From positions 21,450,393 through 21,514,392 of the forward strand of contig NC_083568.1 of NCBI RefSeq assembly GCF_019925205.1: DNA of 64,000 bases, written 5' to 3'. Positions within the stretch are counted from its first letter, which is position 1; the number at the start of each line of letters is the position of its first letter. This document shows, one piece after another, positions 19,101 to 32,559 of this stretch. The notes beneath the pieces were generated by a model. The model ran no database searches, was not told the origin of the DNA, and saw only the letters and a program-made list of their open reading frames with translations. Source of the DNA: Metopolophium dirhodum. Its lineage: Eukaryota; Arthropoda; Insecta; Hemiptera; Aphididae. A program made the position numbers and the translations under genes.

Positions 19101-21289
19101 TGTAGAATGTCAAGTACAGGTTTGGCGTGGAGGATCCTCTGCATGTTCTTTTGGGAACGTTAAATGTACTAGGCACGTATATCACAATTTGCATTTTTTT
19201 TATAATTACTTACTTTTAGTTGTATTCCATTACGACATGTCAATATGAAAGATAGGTAAGATGGTAAGATTTATTACCGATAAAGTTGTATGAATAAATC
19301 AATTTAAACGAGATTACACAGACCATCATTTTACTCTCTTTGGCGTGCCACTCTGCAGTATATTCAGTAGGTAATTCCATTGAGTATAATATAATAAAGT
19401 ATACTGTATCGCCTATATCTACACTCGATGGTAATACATAGTTGTATATTTTGAAAAGTGCGTTCTACAAGTAGAAAAATGCTATTGTACTTTCTCAGTA
19501 TTGATGTGGTAAAAACTTATTTTTTATATTATAAAAAAAATTATTATGAAAACAAACTAAAATATATATTTACAACTTATTTTAACTTAAAATTATTTTG
19601 AGTAATGGATTACACATTCTATATTGAATATCTTGAAAAATTATTTCAGTGCGAAATATGAAATTTATATCAGATTTCAAATTGAAATATGTTAAAATCC
19701 TAAATATTACTATAATGAATGAGTATTCTAAATTAATACAAATTTATTGTTCGTTGTTAAAACATTGTTTAAATTATGTTTGAAAAAATATAGAATGTGA
19801 GTGTACATCTGGCTTACATTAAATACAATGTAGTAAGACTAGGGGTGAAAAATGTTATAACATTTAAAAACAATTATGTTATAAAAAAGAGAAGTTAGAA
19901 CAATAATAACTGTAGTTGGCCAACTGAAGGGTTCATCCTTAATTGTAAAGGTAATGATAAATTATCGCATTTAAAATAAAGGTCTAAGTGGAGTTGAGTC
20001 TATATAATTATGGTCAAGATTTCTCAAAAACGGTTGTTCAACAATGTTAATCTTTCATGGTTTTCTCGAAAGCTGTTGAGAAATAAGTTGAGTATTATAT
20101 TTTGCGTATTATTCTCACTCTAAAAAAGACTACGTAAAAATTTTTAAGATTTTTTCACCAACCAAAAAAACTCATAGTATTTTAAAACCAAAAGCTCCCT
20201 TACTCCGCTCTAAACCTTCTTCAATAAACGTGGCTGGCGTTCATTAATTTAGTCGTTAACGATGGTCGGTCGATTGGACTGTTTATTGTGGGGAATAAAT
20301 GAAGCCTAACAATAGACGGAAAAACGTTTTTGAAGTGTGATGAGGTGATATTATAATGATAACATTGTGTAATCACGAGGTGAAAACGCTTTATCGACGT
20401 TCATTTAGTAAAGATAGTTACTATATTATAATATTACTAGGTTTTAATTTAGATTTTATATCAATGATATAATAATTCAATTTTGTAAGAATTAATAGTG
20501 TTATATTTTTGCATTTAGTACGATAAATCTTTAATAGAATAACAATCATAATTTAAAAATATTTTTACGTGAAAACGAGATTGAGAAAAAATAATTTTAA
20601 TACGGAAACAAAGTGTTCACTTGATTTACCAGAATGAAACCATGTTTAGAACTTTTCACGGCTATTTGACAGTGTGTATTCGTTTAGAATTACGTTGTTA
20701 CGCACAATGAGAAATCTAACGTTTGCAGACGATCTCAAAGTTCTCTGCAAGGTTGATTTCTTTTGGTCGGTTCACGAATCAAGATATACTGCTGCAGTTT
20801 AACCCAAACAAAACTTTCGTTCAACATTTACGTGGTTGAAAAAGAAAGTAGAGTTTGCTTGTAATCCTCAGGTGTTAAGTACGTAAGCACCTACCAACTA
20901 CATTATATTACTGTCAAAATACAGGTATGTATACAATCATGTACCAGCTACTCAGTACTCTGCCATAGTCTATACTCTACAACTCACTATAAATATTATT
21001 AATTCAATAATGATTAAATTAAATCTTTTGTATAAACTCATCCGGCGAGGTTCGCCAGTGTAATACATTTCGCATTGGTTGTTGTTGATGCAACAATAGA
21101 TTCTATGCAGTTTTTTCAAAGCGATAATATATTATTATGACTTATGAGTTATGCGATTCAGAGTAAAATAAATGCGATGGTACCTCAAGTCCTCGAAATT
21201 GTTATTGTTGTATCGTCGTACATGCCTGTATATTTATTTTTTCCATTCATATTTTCCATTTTCGAATTCAGTTCCTCGCGTCTCAACAA
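16124..21289. other. AT-rich DNA after the LTR element
   Basis: Nothing supported beyond the GC-richer block at 18160-18660. No tRNA, exon chain or terminal inverted repeat was found. Confidence 0.55.
18160..18660. other. GC-richer block, no gene assigned
   Basis: The block has more CpG than its flanks and frames of 79 (plus) and 119 (minus) codons, both starting at non-ATG codons, so probably chance. A TATATAAA-like box occurs near 18648 on the plus strand. There are no splice-bounded exons that I can defend. Confidence 0.3.
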
Positions 21290-21860
21290 AACAGACACGT
21301 CCATTCTCACCACCACCACCCCCCCCCCCCCCCCCCACCACGGGATGTTACCCCCGCCGACCCGTGCATAGCATTATCATTTTGTGCGTCTCGCGTTGAT
21401 ATTATAAAATAACGTCGGCGGCGGTGACAAAGGTTTTCGGATTATAAAGACCACCGTCCCCGGAAATGATATATCATTGCGCGCGGAAGCGGCAGCGTGG
21501 CGCGCAGGGTGGTTTTTCACGATTGAATGTTTTCCCGTGGTTTCCACCGGTACGCAGCGCGTACGGGGTGTACCGCACCAGCGTGTCGGAGGTACATTAT
21601 CGAACTCGATATTTTATTCAGCGTGCAACATTTTCGGATTTACCGCCGTGCACACTGTACATAACATGCACGAGAACGGGTGACGTCCTAAGGGCCGAGT
21701 GTAATATATGGCGTCATATATGGGAGCATACACACTATATTATATAATATATATATAACCAGCAACCCGGCCCGGAGAAAATAAAAATAACGTGCAGACG
21801 TTTCGGTCGCGAGTTACGGTGATTATCGATTAGACGTCGTCGACCATTTGCTCATGACAA
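21290..21860 (+). other. GC- and CpG-rich island, no gene assigned
   Basis: About 570 bp are markedly richer in GC than the flanks, with many CG dinucleotides (GCGCGCGG, CGGCGGCGG, GTACGCAGCGCGTACG). An ATG-initiated 93-codon frame (21466-21747) has no recognisable motif. GGATTATAAAGACC near 21438 is TATA-like. It could be a promoter or first exon of a host gene outside the visible evidence, or an old GC-rich element. Confidence 0.4.
21301..21345 (+). repeat. C18 homopolymer with CAC microsatellite
   Basis: (CAC)n leads into 18 consecutive C residues at 21319-21336, followed by ACCACGGG. It lies at the edge of the GC-rich island. It is likely unstable and prone to sequencing error. Confidence 0.85.
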
Positions 21861-24800
21861 TATTATTACCATGCACAGATTCGGGTTACGTTGTTTATTT
21901 TTTGGCTCTCTACCGTATACGGCTGCATAATTATACCTATTTACTGCGAATTTAGTTTTTTATTTTACGTCTGATCAGACGGACGGCCATCGCACGGTAT
22001 AATCGTTTCAATGGCTATACCTACGGCGGTTTTGTTTTAATATCAAATCCGAAGACAGCGCGCGGTTCGAAGAAAATCTCAACAATTTTTATGCTCGACA
22101 GGTATGTACTAAGAATGTTATGGTATTATTTACATTCGTTGGCCGATGCGATGTATAAGCAAAATCCATTTAATCCGGAAGCGACCGTGGTATGAAACGG
22201 TATACCACACTGCTGACGGTAGACGATACATAGTATAAATTGATAAATAGAAATATTTCGTCAGAACGACAATAATAATATGTGCAAACTATTGAACTTG
22301 AGTAAGGTTTGGTGGACACGAGTGACTATTCAACTGCTTAATAATAGCGAGCGATGGACGATTTGTGGATTTTAAACAGTTGTGTGACAACGGAGTGACT
22401 GTTTTAGTTATAACCGCATAACTAAGCGTGTTCCGAGTGTTTATAATGAATACATTAAACAATAATAGATTTGGCTGTTATATTATTATTATTGAAAACA
22501 CAATTTTGACGCCAAACTTTCGAATAAAAAATTACTCAATAAGAAGTAATTTCAATTAGATACTATTTTGTTCGAAAAACAAAATTTAAACAAATAATTA
22601 CTAACAAAATAAAGCATCTTATTAATAATTATTGTAACCTCATTAAAATAATATTACCACTAACCACCATCACTGGTAAAACTGCAGTTGTTCTAGTTTA
22701 AAATCGATAAATCTAGTTCGACATGGCACCGTTGATCGAATGTAATGTAATATATAATTTATATAAATAATAATACATCAATTTAACTTTGACATACGGA
22801 TACGGCTAGTATAATACTATACAGTCTACGTCTATTTTACGAATTTTTATGCGATTCCTGTCTAACCTTTCTCACTTATAATAAGGAGTGTACCATTATC
22901 CGCCAATAGGTAGGTTAAGGACCGCGAATATTATGCAACTCGCAAAATACATGTCGAGGCAATCGATGTACAATCTAAGTATAAAACAAACCACTAAACC
23001 AGTGTTATATAAATCAACCAAAATACCTTAAATGTGTTATGGATATCGTCTTATAAGTTGTTAAAACGTTTTCGTATTCGATTAAATATAAGGTAAACTA
23101 GTTGCAATAATCTAAGTCTAATTTCTAATCCGTACACGAATCTGTAAGTTGCAACATTTGAAGAGCTTTTATAAACGATTTCATAATGGACTTTTTCGTA
23201 TATATATTATTTCACATACATAATAAGCCTATGTTTTTATAATATTTCATTTGATCGTGACGTCATTAGTTTTGTAGTTTAATATTGCTGTCCATCGTTT
23301 GATATTTTAATTAATGTATACGGAATAAGTCCGGTAAAACATTACATGTTAAGTACTTATTATGTTTTAATTTGATTTATTGCCAAATTGTTTATAAAAT
23401 ATGATAATGCAATTTCTAATTTATAGATTTAAGACAAATCAGAGTGTACTTGAAACTATATAATATTAACCATTAATCATGGGAAAATAATTTTCTTTCT
23501 AGTGTTGTAAATCGAGACAGATAAAATATTAGTCGTGCGTTATACAGTTGAAGTTTTTATTTTTCAGACAAAAATATATGGAATTTCTATCGGCAGTTCT
23601 AGAAATATGAACTTACTTTATAAATCGTATTATTATATATAAAAAAAAAATCACTTTGATTACTTTGAAATTATACACACTCATAATTGGGATTTTGAAT
23701 TTGTGAAGCTGTGTTAGAAAAGGTGAATTTTGTAGTGTATGGCGTTTATGGAATCCTTAAATATTTAATTATCCCATAAACTTCAAAAAAGTGACCTCGA
23801 GTAGATGTATTGGATTCAATGAGCTGTTAAATCTAACAACTTTGCCTATCTATTTTATTATTTTTTATTTGATAACATCAATCATGATATTAAACTCGGC
23901 ATGATATAGAAAGTATAATACTGGAGCTTACGAATACGAACTATTTAATATTATGGTATAACGATGAGGCGCGTTTATGAAACATTTTCACATTTTCTTA
24001 CCAGTAATGCGATGGGGATTTAAGTCGACATCAATACGAGATGATATATTACTTCGAGTATGTTATATACTTTTAGATATTTAGTTTCAGTAAAGTCGCA
24101 AATTTACTGAACTCGGTCGGTCGTGGCCCGTGGGTATGAAAACTGTGTATGTACATATTATATATAGGCAAACATTCAGGTGTCGAATCGGCATCTCGTG
24201 ACGATAGATCTATCGTTTTATGTAAACCGCGTGTAAAGTTGTGAATTTATTACATCCTGTTTAAACCAAATAATATTGTTGGGTTTATTAGTTACTTAAA
24301 GAGGGCATGCATTGATCTCGTTCTCACCGAATCGATAGAATGATGATTTGTTATATCTTAACAGATTCTAGATGGAATTTTTTTTATCAGTAATGACACT
24401 AAAAATGTCTCCAGTTCGCGACTTTAAAATGTATACTCGACATATCATAATATTACGAATATTACTTTTTATTATTGTGTTACAAACTTCAGTTGCTAAT
24501 TAAATTATATTGATTGGTTTAATTTTTTAATTTTTAATTTATTAATTTATGATAACAATTGGGTATATAATATTATGTTTGACATTACAATTATTTACAT
24601 AATATATTATATTTGTATATTAACAGTCAAGTTTGGCTTCATTGATGCATCTGATCAGTTTTCTAGTGGATTCTGTTTATTTAATTGTTAGGTATCGGTC
24701 GCAAATGGTGATGAGCGGTGACATGCATTTTAAAGACAGAGCAATCATTGAACTATTGAACCTTAACCAAGGTAATCGATATTTTATCCTTAAAAGGTGT

Positions 24801-26698
24801 TATTGAATTGTCTCCTCAACTTTGACTAACTAGTTGGCTCCCAATACAAGTATATTAAAATTATATATAATTCATATATGGATTACCAAAATGGTATTCA
24901 AAATAATTAAGTCTTAGCACATGTCGTAACGGATTGGATGTAATAACCAATAACTCCCAGGTTAATGTTAGAGGTATTTTTCATGTACTCCACGCACGTT
25001 AAGAGAAAGACCAGTTAACATGGGGAAAAATGGTTTTAGGCGGTCATGTCATCTTATCGTTTGTGGAGTATATAATATTATATATTTATACAATAAATGT
25101 ATTTTAATAAAATATAATCTTGTTATAAATCAGAAAATATCTGGACGAGTGTCGTCAGATATCACCAAATGTATAATAATATTATAAAATCTAATAAAGT
25201 ACAAGGGGAAAATTGTGAAATTAATAACAACAAAAACAAATAATATTAAATCGCGCAAATAAAATTAATACAAAAAATAAATTGAAATATACTGTGCGGT
25301 TTATGTATAGCTACTACAGTAGTACCTACCTTGAGTTTAATTTTCTAAAATTGTTCTTTCATCCTAAATTTTTTCTTAGAGTAGATTTATTATATTAAAG
25401 TTTCTTACAAGAATTGTAGTACTAACTTAAACACTTCATAATATGTGTTAGACCAATACTTCTATTCTTTTAAAACATTTCTCTTTGGCAATTATCCAGA
25501 ACTTTTTTGATAACCATTTGTAAAATTATATTATTTTACAGTTTTAGGAGACGATTCGACAATTGGTTTTGAATTTCCCTACTGTTGGAAGCCAATTGGA
25601 TTGTCCCATTTTAAACGTGCTCAAAAATTTTATATTCGATGAAAAATATGCTTTTAAGTTTATATGGAATGCATGTATAACAAAATCGTGATAAAAGTTT
25701 AAAAGTACTTTGTCCATCGTCGATATAATGTTGTATATAAATTCTTTTTTATTGTCTCCAAAACAAAAATAAAGTATCGATTTATACGATTAACGATATT
25801 ATGTCTAAACATTTAGTCCTTTAAAAAAGTATTCACTATAAATTGTTCGGTTTTCATTCTATATACATATACAATAACAATATACATCCTTCATTATTAT
25901 TATTTTTTTTCTTTCGATCTTATTGTAATTAATCTTGAAGTTTGTTTTCAACGTTCTCAAACTCATTATTAAAATATCTTTACGATACCATTATTCTTTA
26001 AAGTAGATTTTCACTTATTTAATTACTTATTTAATTTTTCAACTTTCCCGATCATCGATCAGTCTGTTTAAAAAATATTATCAAGTCTTATCCAATCATT
26101 TTCAAGTAGTAGTAATCGATGTGGTTAAATTAGTTATAGTACTAAAATGCCACCAGTCCAGCCACTATTAACTCCTACCTACTTGAAAGTTAAAACTGTA
26201 ACAATTATTGTTAACACGTCATTAGGTTAACGATAAAATAGTGAAGCGATCGTATTAAGCTATTTAGCGATTACCTATTGTTTTGTATTCTCTTTGAAAA
26301 TTATTTACAGATACCAAACGAGTTTTGTGATATCTAACGAGAACAGTTCTGTAGTTACTTATAAACTTTGCTGTTAAATAAAAATAAATTATGCATAATA
26401 AAGTAAAAATAATATCGATTTTTTTTTTAAAGGTATAAACATATAAACTTTAAAAATAAATTATATTAATAAAAACGATAGAGAAATAGTTTTTATAATT
26501 TTTAAATCGAATTTTTCAGGTTCATCACGTGACTGGAATTTATTTTCGCACCACTATTGCTTTTGAAACAAAATTTAAGTCTATAGAATTTCTTTTAAAA
26601 TTAATATAAGTTACGATTAACGTTTTATTTATTTTGAAACTACATGAATATATTAACCAACCTTCGATAAAGAAATATTATATTTCTAGATTCTGAAC
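21861..26698. other. AT-rich DNA without identified genes
   Basis: Only a small hairpin (TTCAGTAAA/TTTACTGAA at about 24086-24111) stands out. No frames above 60 codons were seen. Confidence 0.55.
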
Positions 26699-27213
26699 GG
26701 AGCGATTGATTGTGTGACGTCATCTTTAGGAGTAGTAAAAATAATCCAATACTTAAGGGTGATTTCTGGTAGAAAATCAGATTTAGTTAGTACATTCAAA
26801 AATAATAATGCCAACTATTTTTCAAATTTTTAACAATTTTCCTATTCATTTTATTTTATTTTATATCCACATACAGTTTTCAAAATATTAATTTTAAGCT
26901 AATCATACCATGAATCAGTTTATACTATAATATGAGAGTTTAACTTTAAGTTAATAATAATAATAATAATAATAAACCTACGATATAATTCTATAACAAT
27001 TATCACAGTATTTTCTTACTATAAGAATAATTTAAATACATTACAAAATGTTCTTCGACGTAGAGGCTGACGTACTGTAATATCTCTATTCAACATTTAT
27101 TTTCGTATTAAATGATTTATCATCGAATTTAACATATCCATCATATTGCCCAATTCAATCACGGGGTACACTTGAAACTTACTATACCTATAGTAAAGCC
27201 CTAAAGTGACTTC
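26699..27213 (+). repeat. Repeat family A, internally deleted copy
   Basis: The left landmark GATTCTGAACGG (26699) resembles the left end of the 34.4-kb copy. The right part (27060-27213) carries the family order TTTTCGTATTAAATGATTTA, GAATTTAACATATCCAT, CACTTGAAACTTAC and a terminal GACTTCC. The 544-bp units found in the long copy are missing. It is diverged, so an old insertion. Confidence 0.55.
26952..26975 (+). repeat. (TAA)n microsatellite
   Basis: Seven to eight TAA units inside the internally deleted repeat-family-A copy. Confidence 0.85.
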
Positions 27214-29090
27214 CACTGTTTATTTTTTAACTAATAAACAAGTGTATTTTTTTTACATCATTGCGACTTACTCGTTTATTTTTTAAAGTATATGTTGTTT
27301 TTTTTAGCGAAAGGTATTAAATATACGTAATTTTCTATAATAAAAATATTCAATGTATCTTAAAACAACGATCATATTTTGTAAAACTTTTAAAACACGC
27401 ACTTTTCAGAAACCAATTTAATAGGTTATGCGCGTGCATAATACGTTTCCTTACCTAAAATATTTAAAATATTACTACCTAAAGACTAAAATAATACGAA
27501 AAAGTACCGTATATACAACAGTGTATTTCACATATTTACAATATAAAATTTGTTTGAAGATAATTCATACTTGGAAATATATAACATGTAGTTATTATAC
27601 AATATTTAAATATAAATATACAAGATAAGGTTTAAAAATTTTTGCAATATTATGATAATAAAAACCAAAATACGCTTATTGTATTTTATTATAGTATTAT
27701 ATCCCCTAAATGTATGTTTATTAAATTTAATTCTTGGAAATAAATATGTTGTTGAGATACTATAATTGTTTAGATACTAATTTTTTTTAGATTATTTTTG
27801 TAAGTATGTTTTGCTTAAGTTATGTTTAAATTGTATTGTAGTACTTATCTAGAATAAAAATACTGATTGATTGGTATGCTACTACCTACAATAAACAATA
27901 AGGCCTAATAGATCAAATACCATTGCAACCATATGATAACATTTATTATCTTTCATTACCTTAGAAATTATATAATTTTTTGAGGTTCGATCCAGTTTAT
28001 TTTTTTTCGCTAGATATGTGCTATTAAACACTAATATTGACTTTCAATGTAATTATTAGTCTAACAATTATGAGAAAAAAATGAGTTTAAATGAACTTAA
28101 CTTTTCAATAGTTAATCTAAAACAAATATATTTAAATATTTAATGCGTTTTATATAATAAATATATAAAAATGTATGGAACTTCTAATTTCCTTTATCTG
28201 TTAATATTAGCATATTATATTCACTGACATGACGTAAAACATCTTCATGCTATTTTTGGAAAATCACTAATATTGTTTTCAATTTCAGTCGTTATATTTG
28301 TCGATTCCGTGTAGAATATAATATGTATAACTTATTAATACAAAAGTATAGACCAAAAACTGATATAAAAAATAAATTGAAATTCGATCCTATTTCAACA
28401 ATATTGTATTTTTATTCTAAAAGTTCACATTTTCGATTTTAATTGTATTTTGATCATATTTTTGACAACTTAATGTATATACCTACTTATAGAATTATAT
28501 AGTGATACCTATACTATCAAACAAGTACATCGGTATTATATTGTTATTTTTTCCAAACAAACAAATAGCTGTTATTATATTATAAGAAAAATAAACATAG
28601 CATTATTCACTGTGTAAATAAACCTTTCAAACATGCCATTAAATCTGTATTAATGAATTATTAATGAGTTGATTTCATATTTTAATACAATTATATCGAC
28701 TCGACATGTTATAAATAAAAAAAAATATTTAAATAAGGGTATTCAAATATATTGTAAGTATTTAAACATTTTGTAATTGCCATATTATGAACAAATATTA
28801 CATTTTTTTTAAACAAAATATTCTACGTAATTATGGATTAAATTGGAATACATTGAGTATTTTTAGTTATAAATCAATGACTTTGTAATAAAACAAAATG
28901 AATGTTTACTAATGTTGGCGATGTTATGATTATCAAAATTCTGTAACGAAAATTATTTATTATTCTTATAAAATATGCTAGTTGTACGCTACATCAATAT
29001 TATCATTTATAAACTATTTAAATAGCATTACGTAATCAATTATATTATGAATGCACATGACACGACGTATTTATATGTGTACCTAAATTG
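27214..29090. other. AT-rich DNA without identified genes
   Basis: One Tyr/Lys/Ile-rich frame (27428-27628) is typical of AT-rich noncoding sequence. Nothing else supported. Confidence 0.55.
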
Positions 29091-29441
29091 ACTATACGAA
29101 GCGCCGTGTTGCCCCGCCGTCGGTCATTAGACGCCTTTGCCTCGCTCGCAAATCAAATTAAAAAAGGCTACTACGATAATGAAACAAATATTATTATCGA
29201 AAAGTATTGAATTATTTTGGTTGGCGAAACAATAGAATTAAACGGCAAGTGTATACAAATCATATTTTACGTGTTCAAAATATCGAAGCGTCTCGTACGG
29301 GTGAGTATAAACGTGTTCAGATTTTTATTCGTTGAAAATCAAATAAATATCGTAAAATAAATATCGCACGATACTACGATAGGTAAAACTATTTAAGTCA
29401 TACTGTCATTGTTGTTATCGCGGTCCAAAATCACGGTTAAT

Positions 29442-29512
29442 ATGCGTTTACTGCGATTGTTTAAAAGCCTCGAATTCCGCAATAATCATTTACCACCGCC
29501 GCCGAACGAAGA
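29442..29512 (+). CDS. Candidate first coding exon (weak)
   Basis: An ATG at 29442 (T at -3, so poor context) opens 23 codons, starting MRLLRLFKSLEF and ending with four prolines and acidic residues. It runs straight into GTAAGTTAT, a good splice donor at 29513. A second donor-like GTGAGTATA is upstream at 29301. The segment is GC-richer than its flanks. I found no matching downstream exon and recognise no protein, so this may be chance. Confidence 0.18.
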
Positions 29513-29519
29513 GTAAGTT

Positions 29520-31790
29520 ATATTCTATTCATTTGCATTGGTCAGCTGTATGAATAATAATAGTAATAATACGAGTAATTATAATTTAACTGTACAGATC
29601 GATTAATTATTATTATTACCAAAAACCGAGCAGATCGGTGTCGGATGTTTCCGAATAACCGCGTGGTAAATGTCGTAAAATTCCGTTTGCTTTATTGTTG
29701 GCAGTCAAACGCAGCAATATTATAGCTTCAACGACCGTGTTGGAAATTACTACGGAAACCGATGGCATCATATTATAATAATCTGATAAACAGGCTGTCC
29801 CTCTCGAGTCAGATTATTGCGCGATAGAGAACAAGGCGTGAAGGATCCCGTCATTTGTACCGATTAATATGTTATTTTACAAATCGATAACTAATATTAT
29901 ATCGGAACGATAATCGGGAATATCACGGTACAATATAATTACAATACGTGTGATAGGAGAGTTGATTTTTTTCATAAATCCTAATTCATTTTTTTTTTTT
30001 TGGTTACTTACAAATAATTATTTATCATGCAGTCGAAAACATAATATTATGACGTATACAAAATGTTTCCATAATAATATGATGTATCATATTATATTAA
30101 AGAGTCATCATCAGTTACTGAAAAATTAATTGTTGTTAATACTATAGTGATTAAATAATTTCGAAAATAATAAAATTGGTATTGAATATTTTTAACCAAT
30201 TAAAATGTATGTTGTCTTCGAATCTTTATTGAAACTATGTATGCAACCATTAAATATATTTTTAAACGATTAAGAAGTAGTAAAATATAATAATTAATTT
30301 AATCAGTTCAACGATACTTTGATATACTTTATTAATAAATTCAACCAAAATATTAATACACTTAGTATGACGTATATTAGTCACAAAATCGTCAGACGGT
30401 AAATTATTACGTTTTGCTTCTTATTATTAAGGCTACTCTATGTAATTAGTTTGTCACACAGTACTGATTTATTATTTAAAGTGACAGTTTGCACTTTGAA
30501 GTGATTGTAAAATGGCGTGTAGGTACACATGTCGTCTTTATTTCAAATACTGACTAGAAATATTTCTAGATATTGGTTTTTAATAATATAACTTATTTAA
30601 TATTATGAACTATTTTCCAATATTGCACGTTAGTTGTTCGTATTGTTATACATTTTTGTGACGTTAGTTTTGTGCTTAAATATCTTATCTTCCTCTATTA
30701 TAGCAAGATCAATATTGTGTAAATATTTTTGTTTAAAATAGGAAACATTTAAATTTTTAAAACAAAAATAAATTGTACCGCACTACCATTTAATATCTCT
30801 AGATTGGTAACCTGTCAATCTCATTCTGACTACCTACGCAGTAAAATTTGGTACTCAATACAAATAACTGTTGATTTAATAATGCAATATTTATAATATC
30901 TATGCATAGAATTTACGCCGGTCAATATATCTTAGACATCGCAGTGTATTTGGTGGAGTTTGATTGAGTACATTTAAGATATTGGTATGATGTGGTTATT
31001 TGTACGGATTTTGCTTCTTTCTACAAGTAAGAACCATTTCTATGATGGCGAGTTAGTCTATTTTCTACCTATTGTGTATTTGGTAAAATATATTAATGTA
31101 AGCGTATCTATAGATAACGAATCTTTAGTCAGAACGTGCGATTCCACAAGAAAGTAAATTCGTTTTTATTTTGTCAAATTAAAGTTTCGCTGTTTACTTG
31201 AAAAACGAGAAAATCGTAGTTTTTCTACCCGGGAAAAATAATCTCGAAAATGCCGTTTATTGACGATTACAGGAAATGAAAAGGAAAGATTGACGGCGGT
31301 GGCGTGAGTGCAATTGGGTGGGCTTAACGGTATTGCTGTCAGCGAAGGACTCGGTCTCGTTATATCCGGTGGACAAAGTAATCGGTATTATACGGGACAT
31401 CAATATCCACGTGCTTGACTATAATATGTTTCTACACTGGTTTTCAAATACTTTCGAGAGGACTTGCAACACCACAGTAGGTACTATCGGTGAAGAAAAT
31501 GTAAATTATTCTCGTTTCTGTGTTATGTCTGTCAATTATTAGACAGCAATTTTAGTACAGACTTGAACAACGACGGGTTCGTTAAACGTTACGAAGTTCA
31601 GCAAAAATTCAAATCAACGTGACACAAAAATTAATTATTGTAAATGCACACGTAATTTACAAATATCGAGCGAACAGGTCAAAGGTTATGAGACGGACAC
31701 ACGGCGGCGAGACCAGACGATCGTTATGAATAAATTAGGTAAGCGCAATGGTGATTAACGGGAGAGTTCGAAAAAAAACGATAGTGCATT
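29520..31790. other. Mixed-composition DNA, possible intron or intergenic
   Basis: It lies between the weak exon candidate and the 380-bp duplication. A CpG-richer part begins near 31200 (ACGGCGGTGGCGTGAGTG). A 74-codon GTG-initiated frame there is not recognisable. Confidence 0.4.
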
Positions 31791-31796
31791 AACGGT

Positions 31797-32556
31797 CTTC
31801 GACGATGAGGAACCGAAAAGTATTTAAAGTTGATAATTTAAGAGATGTTTGCGATGACGTGCAGCAGCCATATTATATAATATGTAAATAGGTAAAATAC
31901 CTGTATTATTAACGCGTGGAAATGTGTGCAAAAAAATTCTCTTCACCTACATTTGCGTGCAACATATTATGCTTCGGGGATGATAGTAAGAATAAAAAAA
32001 ACTGGTTGTTTTTACCTACACGATTTTACTGCAGTGATAAATCGTTTAAAGTTAGTCTTGGAATACGTAGATGAAACGTCATATCATGCGACGGCAGAAC
32101 GCAGTTGATACAAAACTGATGACACGCATTATAATATTATTATGTCCGTTCACAAGAATATATCGTTTGTGTGACTTATCGACGAGGAGGAACCGCAAAA
32201 TATGTGAAGTTGATGATTCGACCGATGTTTGCGATGACGTGTTTAATATAATCTGCAATCATCTGATGTAAGTATAGCTATAATAGTAAACGCGTAGAAA
32301 TGTGCACAAAAAATTCTCGTCACCTACACTTGTGCGCAATATATATAATACGCTTTCGAGATGATCATACGAATGAAAAACGGTGTTCTTTTACCTACTA
32401 GATTTATTACCTGCGCGTTGATCATTCGTTTGGAGTTAGTCTTGAAAATACATAGATGTAATATGATATCAGACGGCAGCAATGCCCGCCGTGGATATAT
32501 AAATTATGATACGCATTATATTATTATTTCCGTGTACGAGAAAATGGTCTTTTTTT
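31797..32556 (+). repeat. Tandem duplication, 380-bp period
   Basis: Unit 1 (about 31797-32176) and unit 2 (about 32177-32556) share ordered blocks: CGACGA-GAGGAACCG, AAGTTGAT, GATGTTTGCGATGACGTG (31844 and 32224), AACGCGT-GAAATGTG, TTCTC-TCACCTACA-TTG, TTTTACCTAC and AGTTAGTCTTG, ending with GACACGCATTATA / GATACGCATTATA. Identity looks like roughly 70-75%. Frames of 60-88 codons occur in both units but not in a shared register, so conservation of protein is not apparent. The sequence is richer in GC and CpG than its surroundings. Confidence 0.75.
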
Positions 32557-32559
32557 GCT

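Noticed and set aside
27985..28000. GAGGTTCGATCC, similar to a Pol III B box
   Set aside because: No A box or tRNA-like fold lies at the expected distance upstream.
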